From: Trichoplax sp. H2
Lineage: Eukaryota > Placozoa > Uniplacotomia > Trichoplacea
Length of the DNA stretch: 64,000 bases
NCBI GenBank assembly: GCA_003344405.1
Contig: NOWV01000021.1
Location: forward strand, 682,001-746,000
Reading direction: 5' to 3'
Part shown: positions 26,601 to 39,209 of the stretch, piece by piece
Position numbering within the stretch: position 1 is the stretch's first letter
Layout of the letters: every line of letters starts with the position of its first letter
Program-made: the position numbers and the translations under genes
Notes under the pieces: model-generated
Seen by the model: the letters and a program-made list of their open reading frames with translations, nothing else
The model's database searches: none
Told to the model about the DNA's origin: nothing

Positions 26601-26707
26601 ATTTCTCCTCATTCTCTAATGACACCGTGTACTACACACCTACTAAAGATAGAAGCAATATGATATCTGCTTCTACTCCGTTGATTTTTGAGCAACGTGG
26701 CCATTAA
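23657..26707 (+). CDS. SLC30A6: zinc transporter 6 homologue (cation diffusion facilitator)
   Basis: Fifteen exons join in phase to 411 residues (human ZnT6 461): 23657-23701, 23879-23965, 24138-24222, 24325-24367, 24461-24526, 24690-24770, 24877-24912, 25053-25153, 25264-25312, 25519-25638, 25713-25815, 25900-25947, 26083-26151, 26318-26362, 26450-26707. Diagnostic ZnT6 blocks are ALTAFAYLSIL, CLISYWV, YSFGFERVEVLAVFTSTVL, NWLQ, VKRINPFALV, YPMSIYSGKILLQ, STLDGVLEIKEDHFWMISFG, AGSVQVRVRRDAD and NLTVQIIKDDW. ZnT6 works in the early secretory pathway as the non-transporting partner of ZnT5, loading zinc into alkaline phosphatases. The TM2 and TM5 positions that carry His/Asp in active ZnTs are non-metal-binding here, as in ZnT6. 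The donor after exon 2 (GTTCGA) is weak. Confidence 0.92.
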
Positions 26708-27656
26708 AAATTTAAATACTTTAGAAATTCGATAATCTATATTTCTTATGACAGTAAATACGTTTAATATTATAAGTCCAACTGGAGGTCGTTATTTAAT
26801 GTCGAAGCTTTTCGATGGTGACAATCTACAGGTGTTGAATTTCTACAAAAATAAATGAATATGTATATCTTGTTTACTCCTAATATTGTGCATAATTTAA
26901 CACATTCCAAAATGTTATAAAATCTTATGATCTCGAATCTAATAAAAAATGCTATTAGTTGTTTTGATGACACGATAATTTTATGGGAATATTATTTATT
27001 CAATAATGTCAACAGATTAATGTATATTATCTAGATTGTTATGTTATTTTGGTGTTACTGAAAGATAGATATACAGCCCTAGTTGGTGGCTTAAGAACTC
27101 TTCACCGAACTATTGCGTGATAAGAGCAACAATTTATTTAATTACCAATCGTGAACAGATATATTGGTAAAGATTAGTTAAACAATTAAATTAAATCACG
27201 TTAAGTTTAATCTTCATTCAGAGTTGTGGTATTTCAGATAAGATAGAGTTCATAAGTAGACCCATCATCGTAAATATTTTAGCAATTCTTAACAATTTCC
27301 GTTTTACTAAGTAATGAATTGCTTAGAACTTTAATAACAACGTTCATCCTATAACTATCACATGTAGTTTCGTAAGCAGTATAATATAATTAGCTTGTTT
27401 ATCATCACTTCGAGTACCAAGAATAACTTCAATGTGTATGGATAATAAATTACTACTTCACACCATGTACCCGTAAATAGAAAATTTTATGTTACAACTA
27501 TGGAAAGAACATTAACATTGCAACTTTATTCCCTAAATTTATCGCGGCAACAGCATCATTTAAAACTAGGCGTCACAAGTTAAGCCAGTATTATTACGAA
27601 CTTTTAGCTAGCTGGTACTGCTATAATAAGAATTTGTAGTTATTTAATCATCCGTG
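26708..27656. other. intergenic, nothing recognised
   Basis: AT-rich spacer between the 3' end of SLC30A6 and the signal-peptide exon of the EGF protein. No exon-like segment found. Confidence 0.5.
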
Positions 27657-30600
27657 ATGAAATTAGTTTCAGTTCTTCCTTCACTACTATGCTTACAAAT
27701 TTTCACCGCCTTAGTAATAGCAAATACTAACAGAACAAGTAAGCTTTCAGATTTAATTCACTAAGAAGCATCCTTTCGAAACATAGAATTATAAGTAAAT
27801 ATTACTAATAATGATTCGTTCTTACTTTCAAATCAGGAATTGCGAAAAGCTTAAACTATAATAATCAAGGTAACTTTAACATCATAATAGAATGATATTT
27901 AGAGAAATGCATTCCAAATCGAATATCAACAAGCAACATAAACTCAATATTTGAAAATCTAGCTGAACTTGTAAATGAATCACATACAATCAATTTATTT
28001 TTCTATTAATACCTTGATTGAAATGTTTACTCTTCATAGGCTTTCAAGAAAAGTCAGATAATCAATGTGACTGCTCAAGCAATGGTCGATGTGTTAATAA
28101 CAGATGCCGCTGTAATTCTGGTTATATTGGTTCGCAATGTGAAACTCGTTGTTCACCGGGATTCTTTGGATTAAACTGTTTGCAAAAATGCAATTGCCTT
28201 AATGATGCTGATTGTGATGCAAATGATGGAACTTGCGCCTGTAGAAAAGGATTCACTGGACGGGACTGTTCTCGTATTTGCCCAATAAGAACCTTCGGCG
28301 ACGATTGCAAAGAGAGTTGCAAATGTGAAAATGGAGCCTCGTGTAATGTTGTTACAGGAGAATGCGATTGTACATCACTTATGGGCTTTACTGGCAGCAC
28401 ATGTGCAGAAGGTACTTCATTCAGTAAAGGAGTACAATTCTTACTTGAATGTGAAGCTAATTTCAATATTTTATGCTAAATTACTAAGGTTAATAGTCAT
28501 CTCGACCGGTGGCTAAGCAATATTTTTATTATAAGATTTTCATATCCAATTTTAGAATGTCCTGAAGGTTATTGGGGCCCTGACTGTATGTATAAATGTC
28601 CGCGATGTAAGAATAACGGCAAATGCAATAGGAAAACGGGTTTATGCGATTGTGGACCTGGCTACTTTGGCGTCTTATGTCAAGAGAGTAAGCTTATGCA
28701 TTGAGAATTTACCGTTTAAAAGTAACAGGACTTCACTATTAATTAATTTTAAGCTTGCTATTCCATTAACAAATACAATCTCTGAAGCTTATTTGAGATT
28801 ACTGTGCCATTTCTTTGCTATACTATAGCAAACCATCAGTTTAATGCCTTAGCCATAAGTTCGATTATGAACCTCAAATCTTACATAAAAATTAGGGTAT
28901 CGTTTTCTCCACGTTACCAATTTAATGATAGAAATGATACGCATATTCATGTACTGTAATCTATTAATACTCTTCCCTGATTAATATATATTTTACCACC
29001 ATTACTAATTATTAAGCCGAGTTAGTAGTATAATATTTCTATATTACCATTATATATCTTATGCAATCTGTAATTTTTATTACTATTATCGAATTAAGAT
29101 TATCAACCGTTAAAAATGTTAGAATATCCCCGCGATATATATCTTACTTAAAGAACGCTTCTTATCATTAATGATGTCTTTTCTATATTACTAACTTTCA
29201 TTACTCAGTTCAACTGACAAAATAAGAAATGAGTTATACTACTCTAGCATATTTATTACATCACTAAATTAAAATTAATACATTTCTTTTCAATATTATT
29301 AGTTTTTGCTGCTTAAAGCTGACAAAATGATACCTGTAACGGCATAATGATCATAATATACTGCATTTACGCCTTATATTTACGCTTATTTTTTATGATA
29401 CTAATTTCTATTATTTATCGAATTAACCTGATAAAATAATTCTTAAATCGATACGTTATTATAATATAATATGAATCCATATTATCGTGTGTACCTTCCA
29501 GATCAATTTTTATCACTAAAACAAGTAGATAAAATCAAGTTGTATTAAGGCGATTAAAGAAGTTAATTTATAGTCTATATTAGTAGATATTCTCTTGTAT
29601 TATTAATTCCACTATTAAAGGAAGCTAGTGAAATAGTATTTAAATCATATAATATCTTCTAGCTTACAATAGCTTGCATCCTTTTCGTATTACTTGTTTC
29701 TCCTACCTGAATTTAGTAAGTTTAAAACTTACTAAATGGTACCTACATCAGTAAGATTATATTAATAGTCTATTCTATCTTCAGTATGTCCTAGAGATAA
29801 ATATGGCAAAAGTTGCAGTCAAAGTTGTAACTGCAATACAGATGTCAATGGACAGAGAGCAACTTGCGATCCAGTCAATGGTGAATGCTATTGCCCACCA
29901 GGAACAGAAGGCCGTGATTGCACTAGGTGTAAGTTGCTAAATAATGTTAATAGAAATTATTTGTTCTTTGTAATCCATTATAACCCTATAATTAAAACTG
30001 TTGGATTGCCAGCGACTTAGACAGTTACAGTATATTTTACATTATTATTTTGATATCAATGTATCGATATCTATAATACACGCTGTAGTCGATTTGGGTC
30101 TTAAAAAAGATAGTTTAAAATGAGGTTCGCTTGTCTGGTATTTTTTGATTTATATTATCGCAGCGATAGCCTCTTAATTTTATTATAGAAATATTATTGA
30201 CATAATACAAAGACATATTAAGATATTTTAAATGGAAACTAGGTCAAAAAGGGATCAGACTAATCGCTATTTTTGTAAAATTATTATATCATCAACTGTG
30301 AAAGAAGTTTCTTGTCTTAACAAGATTTACTATATTGATTTTACTAGCTTGCGAAATTAACAAATTCGGCGAAGAATGCTCTTCGACATGTCGATGCGAT
30401 GTAGCTAAAGGAGATTTTTGTGATCGAGCGACAGGGGAATGTCGATGTAGGGCAGGATTTACTGGTTCTGACTGTAAAACTAGTGAGTAGAGGCGAAGAT
30501 AGAATATAGCCATAAAATCTAGTTATTTTATTGATTTTAACGTCATTGCTTGATATCTTTCATTCATCGATTTATTCTTATTTGATTGAATTTTATGACT

Positions 30601-31492
30601 ATTACGACATTAACTCAAAACTTAAAAATCTTTTTGGGTATTATGCGGAGAGAAAAAGTATTAAATAATCAATCAATATGCATACTATTATTACATTGCA
30701 TATCAAAGGATGCTCTGCGAATGCATTCGGACCAGATTGCCAATTTAAATGCACTTGTGTTCATGGAAGTTGTGATTCTCAAACTGGCTCATGCTACTGC
30801 CATGAAGGTTATACTGGACCTCGCTGTTCAGGTATTGCAGTTGAAATTGATAGCTTTATCCCAGATAAGATAATTCCTAAAATTCATCCTTCTAAGGCAA
30901 TGCTATAAACGGTTAACTTTCACTTTTTTTATGTATCAGTTATTCTATTTCTTGAACTACATCATTTTGTGTGTTCCAATCTTATTAGTGAATATATTTG
31001 TAGTTGTATTTCATTTTAATGTGAATGTTAAAAAGATTCCTTTATCATCGATTATAAAATATCTGTAAGGGAATGGACAGCAGCTTCGAAAATTTTTATT
31101 TCATTTAGAAATTTTGTCTTACAAATTATTGCAATGTTTCCCAATTCGCTAATCTCACTAGAATAAATTTACATAGCCAATAAGGAGCATAAATAGCAAA
31201 ACTGAACTTATTGCTCTATTGTAGTTAACTTGATGACTATTTTTTCTTGTTTTCAGAACGCAAACCGACTGAGTTAAAATTTAATCGCAATAAATTAATT
31301 GATAATAAAGGAAATAAATTACTTGTTTCATATCCTATAGTCTACGTCAGACCAAACCCTAAAGTCTTTCAGAATCGAAAGCAAAAAATTATATTAATTA
31401 ACAACAAGCGTCCATCCTTTGGTCGTAAAATTATTAGGAAAATTCCTCGAAGACATCGCTTTAAAGTATTGAAACGTAGAAAGTATTACTAA
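27657..31492 (+). CDS. secreted multiple EGF-like (MEGF-type) repeat protein with basic tail
   Basis: Eight exons (27657-27738, 27837-27869, 28040-28411, 28556-28687, 29785-29928, 30348-30482, 30709-30831, 31257-31492) encode 418 residues. Residues 1-22 are a signal peptide (LVSVLPSLLCLQIFTALVIA). Residues about 45-340 hold seven EGF/laminin-EGF-like repeats of the MEGF10/SREC type (for example CSPGFFGLNC, CPEGYWGPDC, CHEGYTGPRC). Every intron is phase 1, so exons are symmetric domain modules. The last 78 residues are Lys/Arg-rich (KIIRKIPRRHRFKVLKRRK), with no TM segment or kinase. The protein is probably secreted and may bind acidic matrix or glycosaminoglycans. Reading through the 30831 donor to a stop at 30906-30908 would give an alternative short C-terminus. 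The acceptor at 30708 has a weak polypyrimidine tract. Confidence 0.85.
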
Positions 31493-33296
31493 ATGAAACT
31501 GTGTTGTAGAGATTAATAAAATGTGAAATAGTAGATCGTATTAATGATCCTGTAGAATCAATATTAAAAAATGGTTATATTACTTAAGTGAGATTTATTT
31601 CGTCATTTTGGCTTCGGTTTACATCAATACTTAAATTTTGGCATTAATTACCATCCAAAAAGTATTTCAGATATAATAGGCTATTTTATCAATATTCATA
31701 TATCTTGAAATTGTTATATCAAGCTCAACATGACTCTACTATTGCCAATAAAGTGATGATTCCTTTACCCATGAACAAACACCAATTATACCCTATTGTT
31801 TCGGTTAACTGTCTTCTATGATTGAATAAATTTGTCTCTTTTATCGGTATTTTTCTATCATTTTCACGATCATTATGACTACTTGTATTACATCGCTGGA
31901 ATAGATTACCTTCACTTGAAAATAGAGCATAGCAGGCAAGTTTCGATATATTTTACCATTCGCTTAGACTGAATGACATCAGAAAAGCTTCAAATTGAGA
32001 ATGTTCTAATAGAATTCTGACCATTGCACATTCAATACTTGTATAATTTTTACCCGTAATTCTGCTTCAGAGTTTCCTATGATATCTAAGTTAGAGCACG
32101 CGTATATTTGTGAATTTTAGTTGTATTTTTACATTTATACACTATATCGAGGATTACGTTATAACACTGTATACTGTACTTTATGTACAAGTTGCAAGCC
32201 TTTTACAGCGCAGATATATTGTCGTATAATTATGCTGGTAAGGCAATTACTCTATCCTTTGTTAAGGTAAAAATTTAAAGCCTTTAATACTTACTATCTA
32301 TATAAGCATTGAAATGACCATCTATCCTCAAAATAGATTCGAATTTTATTAGCCGATAGACTATAACACCTTCATTGTTCATGTAATCTTATTACATAAT
32401 TATTTTACTTTTTCATATTTTTAAGTATATTACGTGCAAATACACTTAGTTCAGTATGCTGATTTAATGAGGCAATATAAACATTAAAGATTAAGCTGAA
32501 TTATTTTATCGTATTAGTTCAGCGTAGAATTATAATAGGAAGAATAGAAGACCAGAAGCCACGTTATCAGATTAATTCGCAGCTGTAGCTATTAAAATCT
32601 TACAATAATTTTGCGAAAAGGTATTTCAAAGGTTTAAACGATATCACTGAATAAAAATATTACTAGTCACCAGTCTTATATGACCAAGCATCCCTGTCTA
32701 GTTTTCGTACGAACTGATGTCCAGTTAGATCGCATGATTTATAAAATACTGCAATAAATAATCGCCGTTAGAATGCAGTTATTCGATTCTATAATATCAT
32801 TGATTTACTTTAATTTATATGCGCTGTATACTGAGTGTATAGTAACTTTCTTAAGTTTAAGTAGTGCATCAGTTGATCACTTATTGGCGAGGTTACAATA
32901 TTTCTAGTTGAACACTAAGTTTGATATGCATCTTAATTAATTACGTACGTAAGTTGTAATCATTCATTTAACAATATGAATCGAAGCTGAAATGTTTCAT
33001 TAATTATAATCGAGTAGAGTATCATTCTCACCTTCTAATACGGATGGATAATTGTTACTCATCCAATGTCTGTATTCTAAAACGAATAATGGGGTTAGTA
33101 CTGATTAAGGCAGTATACAGCATATAGCAGGATAATTTCTAGTGCAATAAAATTCATTATGACAACCGGAATCGATTCACATATACACGTATACTGCTAT
33201 TTAATACTGTTTTACGTTATGTAAAATCAGCCCATGCTCATGATTCATAACGCAGATAGGCCATGATTTATGTACGAGTATATGTTATACATAGCA
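31493..33296. other. intergenic, nothing recognised
   Basis: AT-rich sequence after the EGF gene, with no exon that I can support. The partner exon of the CEBPZOS-like gene should lie leftward of 34433 on the minus strand, possibly here, but I could not find it. Confidence 0.4.
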
Positions 33297-34432
33297 TACA
33301 GATTAATAGGTAATAGTTACGCGATTGAAATTTCAAGCCTATGCACAGACCAGAGCATTGGATATTTAATATTATTTCGATCAAGTCCATAGTCACTGCA
33401 TTTAAATTTAACACATCCAATAAAATTATGTCGTAATGGACTGAGTATGTGATAGAAATGGACAACTGTGTTCTGTCTATGAGCCATACTCTCTATCACA
33501 GAATTTACATATATGACGTACGTACAAATGACTCGATAACACTACAGTAAATAGCCTATATGGCATTAATTCTACTTAGATGTCTAAATATTTAACATCA
33601 GTAGATTAGTCCGCAATCAGTGCAGTTTAATTCAATGCATCCAATGTGATCATTTGGTATTAAGAGTATATTGGAAGACCTAGAAATATTGTTTATCTCA
33701 GAGAGTAAACAAAGATTGACGTACACCTATGAATTATTAGATACTGGTTAGGAGGTTACGTCATTGATATTACCGAGCTTTTTTATACATAGGCTACTGG
33801 ATATTTAGTATCAGTAGATTATGTTCATAGCTACTGCATTTAAATTTAATCCATGATCTAGGCATAGATTGGATATTTAGTATCGGTAGATCAAGTACCG
33901 TGAAGTACGTAGTTAACGCATCCAATATCATTCTGTAATAGATTGGATATAGAAATAGAATGACTGTACTACAGTATGTCTATCACAGCGAGGTAGGCCG
34001 TAATATATGTAAACTGGTGAAATACTAGTTAGCACTTTCAATACTTACTTGTATCAGGTCTACAATCAATGCATTTACTGTTCATTTCAACGTAGTCGAA
34101 GTCATAATCATCTTGTAATAGATTGGATATAGAAATTAGAATGACTGCACTCCATCTATCCTAGAGAGAGAGTCCGTAATGGGCGTAAGCCCATCGAAAA
34201 GCACCGTAGATACCCCCATCAGTGCTCACAAGCCATTGAAATTTTTAAGCTCGATCAGGTCTACTATCAATGTATTTTACTGTTTTAATTCAGCATTCGA
34301 AGTCATCATCATTTGGTAATTAATAGATTGGATATAGAAATAGAACGACTGTATTCTGTTTATGATATCAAGGAGATCTGACTATTACAACATCATCTGC
34401 TTGAGGTCTAGCTAGGTAGGCGATGGATTTAC

Positions 34433-34526
34433 CTTGACTGACATTCATATTATGCCAGAAATAATAGCTTGCAGCCACAGCAGATATCTCTACTGCTAGT
34501 AGAGAACGCCATATAATTTTACGCAT
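34433..34526 (-). CDS. duplicate copy of CEBPZOS-like first exon (gap edge)
   Basis: Same 31-codon exon as at 35086-35179, ending with the same donor. Its ATG abuts the assembly gap. It is probably the other haplotype or a misassembled copy rather than a second gene. Confidence 0.5.
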
Positions 34527-34546
34527 NNNNNNNNNNNNNNNNNNNN
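34527..34546. other. assembly gap (20 N)
   Basis: A run of exactly 20 N, the same length as the gap at 42596, so a placeholder rather than a measured size. Flanking sequences are near-duplicates of each other. Confidence 0.99.
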
Positions 34547-35085
34547 AGCATTGGATATTTAATATTATTTCGATCAAGTCCATAGTCACTGCATTTAAAT
34601 TTAACACATCCAATAAAATTATGTCGTAATGGACTGAGTATGTGATAGAAATGGACAACTGTGTTCTGTCTATGAGCCATACTCTCTATCACAGAATTTA
34701 CATAGGTCTACAATCAATGCATTTACTGTGCATTTCAACATAGTCGAAGTCATAATCATCTTGTAATAGATTGGATATAGAAATTAGAATGACTGTACTC
34801 CATCTATCCTAGAGAGAGAGACCGTAATGGGCGTAAGCCCATCGAAAAGCGCCGTAGATACCTGCATCAGTGCTGACAAGCCATTGAAATTTTTAAGCTC
34901 CATCAGGTCTACTATCAATGTACTGTATTTTACTGTTTAATTCAGCATTCGAAGTCATCATCATTTGGTAATTTAATAGATTGGATATAGAAATAGAACG
35001 ACTGTATTTTGTTTATGATATGAAGGAGATCTGACTATTACAACATCATCTGCTTGAGGTCTAGCTAGGTAGGCGATGGATTTAC

Positions 35086-35179
35086 CTTGACTGACATTCA
35101 TATTATGCCAGAAATAATAGCTTGCAGCCACAGCAGATATCTCTACTGCTAGTAGAGAACGCCATATAATTTTACGCAT
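35086..35179 (-). CDS. first exon of CEBPZOS-like small mitochondrial membrane protein
   Basis: ATG at 35179 (minus strand) opens 31 codons ending at donor CAAG|GTAAAT. The peptide (MRKIIWRSLLAVEISAVAAS followed by YYFWHNMNVSQ) has the layout of vertebrate CEBPZOS: a basic start, one TM segment with a central Glu (LLAVEI vs VLVAEL), an aromatic pair, then a Met-x-x-SQ exit. CEBPZOS is a roughly 80-residue single-pass mitochondrial protein of unknown function. The second exon was not found leftward; the gap and repeats may have displaced it. Reading through the donor gives only a short tail. It starts about 720 bp from the divergent glyoxalase gene. Confidence 0.45.
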
Positions 35180-35659
35180 GAAGATAAAGAAGTTGATGAT
35201 AGAAAATTTGAAGAATGCAAAAGAAAAGAAGGAAGGACAATAAGGCCAAACTCTGCTTTCTTCTCAGTTGGTAAAGAGGCAGGAAAAGCCAGTCAAGAAG
35301 ATCGATTAATTTCCAAATCCTTGCAAAGTCGGCTGACTAAAGGCAGATGCAGCAGAGTCGAGACTCGACGTGACTGACCGACTGACCGACTATGCCTGTA
35401 ACCTCAAATTGTGACATCCGGACAGACAGACGCAGTTCGTTCATCAATTCTTACAAGAAGGAATTACTATTCCATACTAAGTAGAGTAAGTTTTTCCTTA
35501 CTTTTGGCCTCATTGAGTCGAAAAATATCTTCCTGTCCGAAGGGTTTACAGTCTAGGTTTAGAATGATATTTTTAGTCATGTCCCTCTCTCTTTCCTTTC
35601 TAATTTTAGCTCATTTTATAGGGTTTTAGTATTGACTCAGGCATCCGGAAGGAAAGGAG

Positions 35660-35860
35660 TTTCCGCTCATACTGTACACTGTACTGTACACTAGTGTACA
35701 GTACAGTAACTTACCGTTAGTAATCCCTCATCACTGATGAGTCATCAGTTTAGTGCATTGTACGGACGGACGGACGTCATGACATTATTGTCGACAGGCT
35801 GGCCAATGGCCTATTCTATACTGTACTATACAGTACAGTATAGTAAGGTACAAAAACGGT
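35660..35860. promoter_or_regulatory. GTAC-palindrome cluster in divergent intergenic region
   Basis: Dense CTGTACACTGTACTGTACAC-like and CTATACAGTACAGTATAG-like palindromes lie between the CEBPZOS-like start (-) and the glyoxalase start (+), together with a GGACGGACGGACG run at about 35763. A regulatory role is inferred from position only. Confidence 0.35.
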
Positions 35861-35903
35861 CGCGATAGCCGGAGCTTTTCCTCTTCCAACATCTTGTGCA
35901 ATC

Positions 35904-38006
35904 ATGGGGACCTCCGCTGCTGATGTAGCTGCTGCTTGTTATTCGCCTGATCAATCAACTCAAGGCTTTTTTTTCCAACAAACAATGTTGCGAATTAAAG
36001 ATCCTAAAGCTTCCTTGAAATTTTATACGCAAGTTCTTGGAATGAGGTCAGGCTTGAACTTGACTGTAGTTGTGCTGGAAAAGTAAACAATCAAAGGGGA
36101 AAGAAGATATACAGCATATAAATGCTTCTAAACGCATCCATTCGACTTAGTACTTACTCGTAGTGGTTCCCTGTAAGGTGTAGATAGTTAAACGATAAAA
36201 TGACTAATGACTAGCAGTTTCGATGGCACATACAGTAGTTAGTGTTGTTGATCGATAAAATTTTAGTGGATGTCGTGGGTTAAAATGATTCGCTATTCGT
36301 TAGTACTTCATCTTCCTTCTAATTACTGTTAATACCAAATCGTATTGATTAGGCCTGCATTATCAACAGTTTTAACAGTTTTATAACAACAGTACAAGAT
36401 TGCTTATTCCAAATGATACAGGTCGAGAGGTTTCCGTTCGTACCTGCTGATATAGGATATAAATAGTAGTGACAAGAATAGAAAGCGGTGCGGATAGTTC
36501 TGTCTCCGACTACGAAACTGATTGATTGTGCGCGTACCACCGGATACCCGGCGGAAACGTATAGGAGGAAGGAATCCAGTTAGATTTCGTCATGGTTTGC
36601 CTCTACTCGTACGATATGCTAATGCAGGAGTAGTTCCGTCAACGTATGCAATAGAATTTGTCTTTGTACAAACATACCGGTATTGATGAGAAAAGGCAAA
36701 GAAAGAAGTCCATCCCTCAATTTTATTCCTCATCCGCTTTACTACTGCACACAATTTTTGAAGGATAGAAGATGGCATTTATATTGATTTCAGTTCAAGT
36801 ATTGACCCATTCATTGATTGCCTATAACTGAAGAATCCTAGTCTCATACTATAAACAGTACAAGCGCACCGTTTCATCCTATTAGCTACCTACTGTACTA
36901 CTGCAATTAGCTGAGACCATTACAACTTGGTAGTAGAATCCTTATCTTAAATCTTATTCCAATCATCTAATTGGTATTTTGAATTGAATTGAACAGGTTA
37001 TTAAAACGTTTCGATTTTGCTGGTATGAAGTTCAGTCTTTATTTTATGGGTTATGAGGATCCCAAAGACATACCTGAGGATGAAAACGAGTTAGCAGCTT
37101 GGGTTTTCCAGCGTAAAGCTTGTTTAGAATTAACTCAGTAAGTTTCTTTCGTGTCACTATTAGCAAAAAGGCTCTTTCTTTCCAGCAAATCCTCATTACA
37201 AGTTGTTGAGACAATTACGCATACTTCCTTTGCAATATAATGAAAGATTGATTAATATATAATATCTTTATCCATTATAATGTAAACTTTAGCAACTGGG
37301 GAAAAGAAGAAGCTGAGGGCAGTATCTACCATAATGGCAATTCTGATCCGAGAGGATTTGGTAATCAACAATTTAAAATCTAGTAGTATCCAGTTAACAC
37401 ATGCGAACGGAAATGTTGTTTGTACTGGTATAATTTTAGCATGCTTTTAACATTTTATGGATGCTATATAACTCATTTGCAGGTCATATTGGCATCTATG
37501 TGCCTGATGTCTACAAAGCGTGTGAGCGATTTGAACAACTAGGCGTTGAATTTGTAAAAAAACCGGATGGAGGTAATGCTCACTACAATAATGTTGTAGA
37601 CGAGTAAAAAAGTAGCATTTATATGAGTTATAGATTATTCTACCTAGTCATACTGCTGTATGCGATGTAGTAACATTTGCTTGCCAATGTCAAAATGGCC
37701 CGTTTGTAATATACAATTGTTAATCGTTATTGCGAAGACTAGATATTCATTAGATGAGCATATTATTATAATACTAGCTGAATTTGTTTTTAAAAGCTAT
37801 TCTAACATGGTAGCATTACTCATAGATCAAAGATAATTTATAGAAAATGGTTGATTGTAAACAATATCTTCATATATTTGCATGAAATGTCTCTCATTTA
37901 CTCCCGTACTATAAAACTAGGTCAAATGAAGGGTTTGGCATTTATCAAAGACCCTGATGGATACTGGATTGAAATATTAAATGATAAAATTGGAAAGGCA
38001 ATTTAG
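35904..38006 (+). CDS. GLO1: lactoylglutathione lyase (glyoxalase I)
   Basis: Five exons (35904-36046, 36997-37137, 37293-37360, 37483-37572, 37921-38006) give 175 residues (human 184). The enzyme isomerises the methylglyoxal-glutathione hemithioacetal to S-lactoylglutathione in the cytosol. The four zinc ligands of the human enzyme are kept: Gln26 ([12 protein letters not shown]), Glu92 (CLELTHNWG), His119 (GFGHIGI) and Glu165 (GYWIEIL). Other conserved blocks are [41 protein letters not shown] and [13 protein letters not shown]. It is a single-domain, eukaryotic Zn-type enzyme, presumably a homodimer. The first intron is about 950 bp; the others are 120-350 bp. Confidence 0.96.
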
Positions 38007-39209
38007 CTATGATTTGGTCCAGCAGAATCCGAACTTGTTAAACAAATTGGTTTTAAATTTTTAGTCAGTGTGTTTATTGGTACTTTATTACCATTTATGA
38101 TATTATCAATTTGTAATAGCTAGATGAGAATGAATAAACTACTTATAATAATGCTTTTGCTGCACCGCGCTCTTTGTCTATAGCTTGATACTAGTGGTGG
38201 TAAAATTTCTCGTAATCGCTGCTTATGTCACATTACATTGTGCATTATACAAAGTCTCGTGAAATCTTTAAATGAATCCAGGACACCAATACGTATAACA
38301 AGTGATAGCAATGAATATTCTTCATGCTGCATCATAACTAAAGTATTTTAAATTAATTTCCGGCTTATATCTCGGGTATATAAACGAGATATATCATTAT
38401 ATACATATAAGTTTTAGGCTGCCATCCGGTAAATGATATAAGGAATGGTGTCGCTATCAATTTATACCTTTGAATGTAATTTGTTACAATAGTGACCGAA
38501 TGGCAGGATAGATTCGATGTAATTATAGGTAAACGCTTTATTTTATCATTTTAGGTTAAACATAAAAATACTAATTCTTTAAAATATACAGGGTAATCAA
38601 ATATTTAATTTTTAAACAGATCATATATAGGATCTAATCCACAAATGATTGAGATGATTTCAAAGTATATAATAATGATAAAAAATAATGTCATTTCTGG
38701 GAAATTAACTTTAAGGCCATTGGGAATAATTTAAGTTAATATTTTCATAAATTCGGCCCTGTGTCAGGTTCAAATCAATATGATTAATGAATAATGGTGA
38801 ACAGAAGCAAAGGCTTAGAATCATAGAATAAATATGAAAATAATACTAATACAAATTGACAGTATCCATGATCTATAAGATAACTTTTATAAGCCTTCTC
38901 GTTAATTCTATAACTGGCCTTGCTTCAAGCCGTGGCAATCTTCAATCGTTAGCAAAGTAATTATATAGTAACTGACAATATGATTAAAACGAAATATACA
39001 CGCCCGTCAATAATTTGCGTAAGAACATCAGGAATGCTATTCAGGAATTTCTTCATTGATTTGGAGTACAAACAGTAGACCGAGGCATCCACTTTTGTCC
39101 ATCATAGACTACATCTTTGCTAGAATATCTAAACAATTTTCACAACAATAAATTTGCGCTTGATCTACGATTTTACTATATATAGTATCAGTTCTAACTT
39201 ATATTGTAA
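38007..39209. other. convergent intergenic region
   Basis: It lies between the 3' ends of GLO1 (+) and the FEZ-like gene (-). A minus-strand open stretch at 39010-39120 was examined and not accepted as a coding exon. Confidence 0.5.

Larger units (their letters stand above)
33297..35025. repeat. diverged ~200-bp repeats plus a recent segmental duplication
   Basis: Two layers are visible. An older family repeats GATCAAGTCCATAGTCACTG / GATCAGGTCTACAATCAATG-like and TAATAGATTGGATATAGAAA-like blocks about every 150-300 bp. On top of it, 33354-33511 is identical to 34547-34704, and 34057-34526 matches 34705-35179 with a small number of substitutions and indels. The copies sit on either side of a 20-N gap. 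Confidence 0.85.

Noticed and set aside
28122-28466. 114-codon minus-strand frame opposite the EGF exon.
   Set aside because: Antisense shadow; the plus strand has clear EGF cysteine patterns and matched splice phases.
39010-39120. Minus-strand segment with a FEZ-like look (LLFVLQINEEIP, then IPDVLTQIID in another frame), containing a 13-bp direct repeat ATTCCTGAATAGC.
   Set aside because: A better, in-phase FEZ C-terminal exon exists at 39210-39307. This segment needs a frameshift, and its phases do not match.
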